Shown in pieces: positions 1 to 5,983 of a DNA stretch of 11,200 bases. Position 1 is the first letter of the stretch, and every line of letters begins with the position of its first letter. The notes under the pieces are model-generated. The model was not told where the DNA came from. It made no database searches and saw only the letters and a list, made by a program, of their open reading frames with translations. The DNA is from Bacteroidota bacterium (GTDB taxonomy: Bacteria; Bacteroidota; Rhodothermia; Balneolales; HLUCCA01). The translations under genes and the position numbers were made by a program. The DNA lies in the NCBI GenBank assembly GCA_003448835.1, contig DLXM01000297.1, forward strand, positions 1 to 11,200, given 5' to 3'.

Positions 1-291
1 AGTTCGGCTCAGCCACAAGAAATTCCGTCTCACATTGAATTGGAACAAAACTATCCCAATCCATTTAATCCATCAACTACGATTTCATATAGTCTGAGCG
101 ATCCGGCACAAACTAAGATCACCATTCACGACCTGGTAGGAAGAGAAATTTCAGTTTTGGTAGATGAATTTATCACTGCGGGTAATCACCAGGTGACGTT
201 TAACGCGACCGGACTGGCCAGTGGAATCTATGTGGATCGTTTGGCTACCGATCAACACACAATTTCAAAAAAACTGCTGGTTCTGAAATAA
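1..291 (+). CDS. 3' end of a secreted protein with a T9SS C-terminal sorting domain (partial, starts upstream)
   Basis: The frame is open from base 1 to the TAA at 289-291, so this is the last 96 codons of a gene that begins outside the window. The visible part is almost entirely a type A T9SS sorting domain. It begins at about codon 13 with ELEQNYPNPFNPSTTI, continues with a beta-sandwich pattern (KITIHDLVGREI, then NHQVTFNATGLASGIY), and ends in basic KKLLVLK. Such domains send proteins through the outer membrane by T9SS and are removed or anchored at the cell surface. The catalytic or binding part lies upstream, so the function is unknown; the neighbours suggest a secreted glycan-active protein. 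A TTG at base 40 is not a real start, because the conserved domain already begins upstream of it. One oddity is YVDRL where the sister domain at 8348-8599 has YVYRL. Only 39 bases separate it from the GH3 gene, so co-transcription is likely. Confidence 0.9.
   Translation, partial: SSAQPQEIPSHIELEQNYPNPFNPSTTISYSLSDPAQTKITIHDLVGREISVLVDEFITAGNHQVTFNATGLASGIYVDRLATDQHTISKKLLVLK
37..288 (+). repeat. T9SS sorting-domain coding segment, copy 1 (paralogous to 8348-8599)
   Basis: These 84 codons align without gaps to the last 84 codons of the beta-helix gene at 8348-8599. Both begin with E-L-x-Q-N-Y-P-N-P-F-N-P-S-T-T-I and end with a basic LLxxK tail. DNA identity is highest near the start: bases 46-69 and 8357-8380 differ at only two of 24 positions. 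The copies diverge elsewhere, so this is a shared protein domain and not a recent duplication or mobile repeat. Confidence 0.8.
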
Positions 292-330
292 TATCCAATA
301 TGAATTTCTACATCTCATTTTATCGGAATC

Positions 331-2682
331 ATGAAAACTACAGCATTAACTTTTGCACTAGCACTATTTATGTCCACTGACGTTCAAATTAAAGAATCTA
401 ACTCAGTTGTAACTGATCCATCAAACGAAGTTGAGATTGATGCGCTTCTTTCTCGAATGAGTGTTGAGGAAAAAGTGGGACAAATGACACAAATAGATTT
501 GAATATCATTCTCAAGGGAGGCTATTCAAATTATGATGGTACGATTGACCCGGATTTACTGGCTCGTGCGGTGAATATCTATAAAGTCGGATCGATCCTG
601 AACGTCACAAACAATGCATATGATCTGGAAACCTGGCACAAACTGATCATTCAGATTCAGGATGCTGCCATGAAAAATGATAATAAAATCCCGGTTATTT
701 ATGGGGTGGATGCCATTCATGGGGCGTCTTATGTTCTAAATTCGACGCTTTTCCCACATAATTTGAACTATGGAGCTACCCGAAACAATGATTTAGCCTA
801 TAAAACGGCAAAAGTCACAGCTATGGAGACCCGTGCAAGTGGCGTTCGATGGAATTTTGATCCGGTGCTGGATTTAGGTCGAAATCCACTTTGGCCCCGA
901 TTTGAGGAAACGTTCGGTGAGGATCCGGTCATCGCGGGTGAAATGGGCACCGCAGCGGTTATTGGATACGAAGAAGATGGGCTGAAATCCGTCACTTCTG
1001 TAGCGTCTTCCATCAAACATTTTCTCGGGTATTCTACTCCGAATTCCGGACGGGATCGTACACCGGCACACATTCCGGAAATCACTCTTCGTGAATATGA
1101 TCTGGCTCCATATTACGATGCAGTCAAAGCGGGGGCATCATCATTAATGGTGAATTCAGCTGAAGTTAATGGAATACCGGTTCATGGAAATCGCTACATC
1201 CTGACTGATATACTTCGGGGCGAACTTGGATTTGAAGGGGTCATTGTGTCTGACTGGGAGGATGTAAATCGTCTGTATGAACGCCATAATGTGGCTGCTA
1301 CGATGAAAGAGGCTGTTCGGATGGCTGTTATGGCTGGAATCGACATGAGCATGACTCCACATGATTTCAGATTTGCTGAATTATTGAAAGAATTATATGT
1401 GGAGGATGCCGAAGTTGCCGCTCAGGTGGATGCTTCGGTACGTCGAATTCTAAAGCTGAAATTTGATGTTGGATTGTTTGATGATGCCTATCCTGAACCC
1501 GATGCCGCATTGAATTTTGGTCGCCCTGAGTTTAAAGAACTGGCACTACAAGTTGCTCACGAGTCGATAACTTTGGCAAAAAACGAGAATGCAACGTTGC
1601 CACTTAAAGGTCCTGAGAAAATTTTGCTGGCCGGACCATGCCAGGATAATAAACCATCGATGCACGGAAGTTGGTCCTATGTTTGGCAGGGAAATAATCC
1701 GGATTTGTATCCGGAGTCTACGATGACTGTAAAAGACGCATTCGAAAAGCGTATTGGTGACGGTAATGTTATTGCGTTGGGAACAAATCAATATAATGAT
1801 GACTCAAATTACGATGTGGATGCATTGATCGGTGCTGCGGCGCAGGTCGATCATATCGTTTTATGTCTTGGGGAGGACGCTTATGCTGAGTCTCCAGGAT
1901 CAATTCAGGATCTGAATTTAGATGGACGTCAGATTGCATTGGCCAAAGCTGCGATCCATACCGGTAAGCCGGTTACGGTTGTGATGTTTTTTGGTCGACC
2001 TCGATTGATTAATGCCTTTGCGGAGGATGTGGATGCGATGTTGTTGGCATATCGTCCCGGTAGCATGGGTGCGCAGGCTGTAGTAGACATTTTGTATGGT
2101 GATGTAAATCCGTCAGGAAGATTGCCATTTACGTATCCGCGTCAGTCGGGCGACATTGTTTTGTACGACCATAAATGGACTGAGCTGAACGTCGAAAATG
2201 ATGTCGGACAGTTCACAAACCATGGATATAATCCACAGTTTGAATTTGGTCATGGACTCAGCTATACCACGTTCGAGTACAGTGATTTTAAAGCTGATCG
2301 AAATGTGATGGGTGCTGATGATGTTGTGAATCTGGAAGTCACTGTGAAGAACAGTGGTGATCGAAGCGGGGTTGAAGTTGTAGAGCTTTACTCCAGACAA
2401 ATGTACGCTTCGGTGGTTCCATCAATGCGGCGTTTGCGGAAATATCAGCGTGTGGAGTTGGAGCCCGGTGAATCGGCAAGGGTCCAATTCGAAATTTCAA
2501 AAGATGATCTCGATTATGTGATGCATGGTGAAGACCCCGGGACTTTCAAATGGGGTGTGGAAGATGGTGAAATTCGGTTTATGATTGGTGGATTTGGGTT
2601 TAAAGTCCAAAAACATGATTCCGGAAAAGCATTTGTCTCGATGCCATATGAGCATTCAATCGCGATTCAGTATAAAAATTGA
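331..2682 (+). CDS. Glycoside hydrolase family 3, beta-glucosidase / exo-beta-glucanase type
   Basis: A 783-residue GH3 enzyme that should release terminal beta-D-glucose from oligosaccharides by a retaining mechanism. The N-terminal TIM-barrel domain (about 35-385) has the expected sites: GVDAIHG with D127, NPLWPR with R190, the KHF motif at 229-231, and GVIVSDW with D308 as nucleophile. The second alpha/beta domain (about 405-610) carries GEDAYAE, where E520 is the likely acid/base. A fibronectin-III-like domain follows (about 650-760), introduced by GHGLSYTTF. Length and order fit a complete three-domain GH3. The sequence recalls the GH3 enzymes of Bacteroidota xyloglucan and beta-glucan loci. 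A short hydrophobic N-terminus (ALTFALALFMS) suggests export, but no clear cleavage site or lipobox is seen. There is no T9SS tail, so the periplasm is the likely site. The ATG at 331 lacks a Shine-Dalgarno sequence but is the first sensible start. Substrate (Glc-Glc, Glc-Man or xyloside) cannot be fixed from sequence. Confidence 0.92.
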   Translation: MKTTALTFALALFMSTDVQIKESNSVVTDPSNEVEIDALLSRMSVEEKVGQMTQIDLNIILKGGYSNYDGTIDPDLLARAVNIYKVGSILNVTNNAYDLETWHKLIIQIQDAAMKNDNKIPVIYGVDAIHGASYVLNSTLFPHNLNYGATRNNDLAYKTAKVTAMETRASGVRWNFDPVLDLGRNPLWPRFEETFGEDPVIAGEMGTAAVIGYEEDGLKSVTSVASSIKHFLGYSTPNSGRDRTPAHIPEITLREYDLAPYYDAVKAGASSLMVNSAEVNGIPVHGNRYILTDILRGELGFEGVIVSDWEDVNRLYERHNVAATMKEAVRMAVMAGIDMSMTPHDFRFAELLKELYVEDAEVAAQVDASVRRILKLKFDVGLFDDAYPEPDAALNFGRPEFKELALQVAHESITLAKNENATLPLKGPEKILLAGPCQDNKPSMHGSWSYVWQGNNPDLYPESTMTVKDAFEKRIGDGNVIALGTNQYNDDSNYDVDALIGAAAQVDHIVLCLGEDAYAESPGSIQDLNLDGRQIALAKAAIHTGKPVTVVMFFGRPRLINAFAEDVDAMLLAYRPGSMGAQAVVDILYGDVNPSGRLPFTYPRQSGDIVLYDHKWTELNVENDVGQFTNHGYNPQFEFGHGLSYTTFEYSDFKADRNVMGADDVVNLEVTVKNSGDRSGVEVVELYSRQMYASVVPSMRRLRKYQRVELEPGESARVQFEISKDDLDYVMHGEDPGTFKWGVEDGEIRFMIGGFGFKVQKHDSGKAFVSMPYEHSIAIQYKN

Positions 2683-2696
2683 AGATTTTTTGAAAT

Positions 2697-2712
2697 AAAA
2701 AAGCCCTTTTTT
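2697..2712 (+). terminator. Weak terminator candidate after the GH3 gene
   Basis: Fourteen bases after the GH3 stop codon, six A bases, GCCC and six T bases form a small A/T stem with a four-base loop and a T-run. A stem of only A-T pairs is weak, so termination may be partial. Its position just before a promoter-like element fits a transcription-unit boundary. Confidence 0.3.
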
Positions 2713-2732
2713 GTAAAATCGGCATAACCCTA

Positions 2733-2761
2733 TTGACTAATTAAAATGATTTGATTAAATA
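2733..2761 (+). promoter_or_regulatory. Sigma70-like promoter candidate for the TonB receptor unit
   Basis: TTGACT at 2733-2738 is followed after exactly 17 bases by TAAATA at 2756-2761, close to the general bacterial -35/-10 consensus. It lies in the only long non-coding stretch upstream of the receptor gene and would give a leader of roughly 195 bases. It overlaps the nested inverted repeat at 2733-2805, so a regulator bound there could block or help the polymerase. Bacteroidota often use a different -33/-7 consensus (TTTG / TAnnTTTG), which lowers confidence. Confidence 0.4.
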
Positions 2762-2805
2762 CTGTGGTATATATTCCATCAATTTGATTTAATCGGATTA
2801 GTCAA
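2733..2805. promoter_or_regulatory. Nested inverted repeat, possible operator or RNA leader structure
   Basis: The outer arms TTGACTAAT (2733-2741) and ATTAGTCAA (2797-2805) are perfect 9-base inverted repeats. The inner arms GATTAAAT (2753-2760) and ATTTAATC (2787-2794) are perfect 8-base inverted repeats. The same region also reads as a 12-base direct repeat with one mismatch, ATTTGATTAAAT (2749-2760) and ATTTGATTTAAT (2782-2793), offset by 33 bases or about three helical turns. A dimeric or tetrameric sugar-responsive regulator binding site is a reasonable inference. The regulator itself is not in the window. Confidence 0.4.
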
Positions 2806-2964
2806 CGTCAACCAGTCAGTCAGTTCAGCAAGTGATGTCGGAAAAAGTTAAAACCATTAGTATAGACCATTTTGGAAGTGCTTCGAAGATAATCACACGA
2901 AAATAAGCTAGAAACAGCTTCGTCAGATTTTAAGATTTAACATAGCACAGAGATATTGTCAAAC

Positions 2965-5928
2965 ATGAAAAACTTCTTTAGTCTCAAATCAACACTCCTA
3001 TTGATGATGTTCTGCATTGCAGCAGTTCCGGTGTTAGCACAGACTGGACGAATCGTCGGAACCATTACTGAGAATGGCAGTGGTGAAACACTTATTGGGG
3101 CAAGTATTCTGATAGAGGGTACCAGCAATGGTACGGCAACTGATCTTGATGGGAATTTTACGTTGAACAGCGTTCGCGCTGGCGACCATGTGCTTATCAT
3201 TTCGTATATCGGGTATGAACCCAAAAGAATTCCGGTAACAGTTGTGGCCGGACAAACACTGACTCTGGCTATTGATCTTGTGTGGCAGGGAGTGGTTGGA
3301 GAAGAAGTATTGATTACAGCGCAAGCAAGAGGCCAGCTTTCAGCTATAAATCAACAATTATCATCTAACACCATCACAAATGTGGTATCATCCGACCGAA
3401 TTCGCGAGCTACCGGATGTTAGTGCGGCCGAATCGATTGGACGACTACCCGGTGTGTCCATTCAGCGTTCCGGTGGTGAAGCAAATCGAATTGCAATTCG
3501 TGGATTATCACCAAAATACAACACCGTGACCGTCAATGGAGTGCGGGTTCCATCTACAGGCAATGATCGCAGTACAGATTTATCGCTGATTTCGTCAAAT
3601 ATACTGGATGGTATCGAAGTGATGAAAGCGATTACTGCCGATAAAGATGCCGATGCAGTTGCCGGTTCTGTTGATTTGCGTTTGCGTGAAGCACCAGAAG
3701 GATTTTTAGCCGATTTGAGTGCTCAAGGTGGATATAATCAGTTACAAAGCTACTATGGTAACTATAAATTTTCAGGCACTGTCAGTGATCGATTTTTTGA
3801 AAATAAACTAGGTTTAATTGCCACGTTCACTGCTGACAGATACGACCGAAGTGCGGACAAATTTGGGGCTGATTACGATCAGACAACGAATGCCACAACC
3901 GGTGAAAGTGAAATACAAATTGTGCGATTAAATCTTCGTGAAGAAGTTGTAGATCGCCGTCGTACCGGTGCCAGTTTGTTATTGGATTACAAGATTCCAT
4001 ATGGCAAAATTGCCTCCAATATTTTCTACAATCAAATGAATAATGAAGCTCTGAATCGGGTCAACCAGTTATTCGATGCAGGGAACGGGCGCCATCATTA
4101 CGATATGCAATTTTATGACAGCAAGACATCCATCGTGACATCTGCGTTTAGTTTTGAACAGGATTTCAAATGGTTGCGATATGATGCAGGCGTTTCTTAT
4201 ACCTTTTCAGAGGTGAATAATCCACGTGATTTTATGTGGCGATTTTCTCAGGAAGGGAATGCTTATCAATCGTTTGAGAGATATCCGGGAATGGATCCAC
4301 GCGAAGTTGTTCCTTTTATCACTCCTGACTCAACCCGAACCGGATTAGCTGATGTCAACATTCGTGAATTGATGAGAAATGAACATCAACAAGCGGCACA
4401 GTTGAATATGCAGACCCCATTTCGAATGGGTGATAACATAAGTGGGTTCCTGAAATTTGGAGGTAAGCTTCGTTGGTTACAACGTGAAAACGATCAGTAT
4501 CAGGTTGGTGAAGGTGGAATGCACTACAATGTAACCGCAGCAAATAATACGGGTCAGCTTATTGGATGTGTCTATGATCAAATAGGTGACCGTTTTGGTG
4601 TAAACATCTACGATGAAGCATTATTCTATCAGATGTTGCCAATTTTTGCATTCAACGATAACTACAACCGGAAAAACTTCCTGGAAGGTGATTATCCACT
4701 TGGATATACTATTGATCCGGCATTAGCAAAAGCGTTCAGTAATGCTATGGATGAATGTGGATTCACCCGGGAACGAGTAAATGAGTCGAGAGGTGAAGAT
4801 TACGAAGGAATTGAACGTTATCAGGCAGCCTATGTTATGTCTGAAATTAATATCGGCAAATGGGTGACATTGATCCCCGGTGTACGATATGAGGGTGATT
4901 ACTCACGTTATATCGGGCAACAGTTCAGAGAGCAAGCTGCAGCTGGTGGACAACAAGGTGCTCCTACCGATTTGGATACACTTCGGGTTTCACGTGAGCA
5001 CAATTTTGTGTTACCGATGATTCACATGAATTTCCGTCCTACTGATTGGTTGCAGTTAAGATTGGCTCGTACTGAAACATTATCGCGTCCGGATTTTAAC
5101 CAGTATGTCCCGATTTCACGAATAGATTCACAACAACAATATGCATTTGCCGGTAATTCGAAGCTAAAACCTGCTCATTCTGTGAATTATGATGCTTCGA
5201 TGTCGATTTACACGCCAAAAGTCGGATTATTTACGATATCAGCGTTTCAAAAGTCAATTCAGGATCACATAATTTGGGTTCGATTATATACTACAAACAG
5301 AGAATCTCCGGATCCAAGTTTGAATATTCCGGATTCATGGTTATCTCAAAATCCAAGAATTGATACGTACATCAATAATCCATTTGAAGCAAATTACAGT
5401 GGATATGAGTTAGATTGGCAAACCAATTTCTGGTACCTGCCTAACTTCCTGAAAGGATTGGTACTGAGCGTTAACTATACCCGAATTTTCTCTGATACCA
5501 AATATCAATCCTTTGTTTTAAATCGAGTGTGTGTAAGTAATTGTGGTACACCTCGTCAGATTTTCGGATTTGAGTCTGAAGAAGTTGTCCGTGAAGGACG
5601 GATGATCGACCAGCCAAAATACATTGCCAATATTATGATTGGTTATGATTACAAGGGATTCTCGACCCGACTCTCATATCTGTTTACGACAGATAAAACA
5701 AATTCAATAAATGCGACACGCCCGATTCTGGATACTTTTACCGGCACTTACAAGCGATATGACCTGTCTGTGCGCCAAAAAGTTAATACAGAATTGGAAC
5801 TGTTTTTAAACCTGAACAACCTGGTCAATACAACGGATCGAAGTTTTCAGGGAGGTCCATCTGGTAGCCCGACATTCATAGAGTATTATGGATTTTCGAT
5901 GGATGCCGGTGTTCGATATAGATTTTAA
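2965..5928 (+). CDS. TonB-dependent outer-membrane receptor with N-terminal carboxypeptidase-regulatory-like domain
   Basis: A 987-residue outer-membrane transporter, probably for oligosaccharides. A signal peptide ends near VLA|QT (residue 25). A carboxypeptidase-regulatory-like beta domain follows (about 28-105, GRIVGTITENGSGETLIGAS, then GNFTLNSV), typical of Bacteroidota receptors. EEVLITAQARGQ at about 113-124 resembles a TonB box. The plug (about 125-240) contains PDVSAAESIGRLPGVSIQR and RGLSPKYNTVTVNG, the form of the TIGR01782-type receptors (TonB-Xanth-Caul) more than of canonical SusC. The rest is a 22-strand-type barrel ending in GFSMDAGVRYRF, with the terminal Phe expected for BAM-dependent insertion. 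I chose the ATG at 2965 over the in-frame TTG at 2956, because the ATG places the basic MKN directly before the hydrophobic stretch. No SusD gene follows; the beta-helix gene starts 55 bases downstream, probably in the same operon. The CVSNC pair in a late barrel segment may lie in an external loop. Confidence 0.93.
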   Translation: MKNFFSLKSTLLLMMFCIAAVPVLAQTGRIVGTITENGSGETLIGASILIEGTSNGTATDLDGNFTLNSVRAGDHVLIISYIGYEPKRIPVTVVAGQTLTLAIDLVWQGVVGEEVLITAQARGQLSAINQQLSSNTITNVVSSDRIRELPDVSAAESIGRLPGVSIQRSGGEANRIAIRGLSPKYNTVTVNGVRVPSTGNDRSTDLSLISSNILDGIEVMKAITADKDADAVAGSVDLRLREAPEGFLADLSAQGGYNQLQSYYGNYKFSGTVSDRFFENKLGLIATFTADRYDRSADKFGADYDQTTNATTGESEIQIVRLNLREEVVDRRRTGASLLLDYKIPYGKIASNIFYNQMNNEALNRVNQLFDAGNGRHHYDMQFYDSKTSIVTSAFSFEQDFKWLRYDAGVSYTFSEVNNPRDFMWRFSQEGNAYQSFERYPGMDPREVVPFITPDSTRTGLADVNIRELMRNEHQQAAQLNMQTPFRMGDNISGFLKFGGKLRWLQRENDQYQVGEGGMHYNVTAANNTGQLIGCVYDQIGDRFGVNIYDEALFYQMLPIFAFNDNYNRKNFLEGDYPLGYTIDPALAKAFSNAMDECGFTRERVNESRGEDYEGIERYQAAYVMSEINIGKWVTLIPGVRYEGDYSRYIGQQFREQAAAGGQQGAPTDLDTLRVSREHNFVLPMIHMNFRPTDWLQLRLARTETLSRPDFNQYVPISRIDSQQQYAFAGNSKLKPAHSVNYDASMSIYTPKVGLFTISAFQKSIQDHIIWVRLYTTNRESPDPSLNIPDSWLSQNPRIDTYINNPFEANYSGYELDWQTNFWYLPNFLKGLVLSVNYTRIFSDTKYQSFVLNRVCVSNCGTPRQIFGFESEEVVREGRMIDQPKYIANIMIGYDYKGFSTRLSYLFTTDKTNSINATRPILDTFTGTYKRYDLSVRQKVNTELELFLNLNNLVNTTDRSFQGGPSGSPTFIEYYGFSMDAGVRYRF

Positions 5929-5971
5929 GCCTAATCAATCCCCAATAAAAACCGAACCTTAACAGCGATGT

Positions 5972-5977
5972 AGAGGT
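5972..5977 (+). promoter_or_regulatory. Ribosome binding site of the beta-helix gene
   Basis: AGAGGT lies six bases before the ATG at 5984 and supports that start over the in-frame ATG at 5993. It is the only clear Shine-Dalgarno sequence before a complete gene in this window, which may mean stronger translation of this exported protein. Confidence 0.5.
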
Positions 5978-5983
5978 CTAACT

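Noticed and set aside
2956..2964. TTG start nine bases before the chosen ATG of the TonB receptor
   Set aside because: It only adds three residues before MKNFF and has no ribosome binding site; the ATG at 2965 gives a normal signal peptide.
3034..3324. Minus-strand open frames opposite the receptor's signal peptide and first domain
   Set aside because: They are shadows of a clear coding frame with recognised domains and have no ribosome binding site or homology that I recognise.
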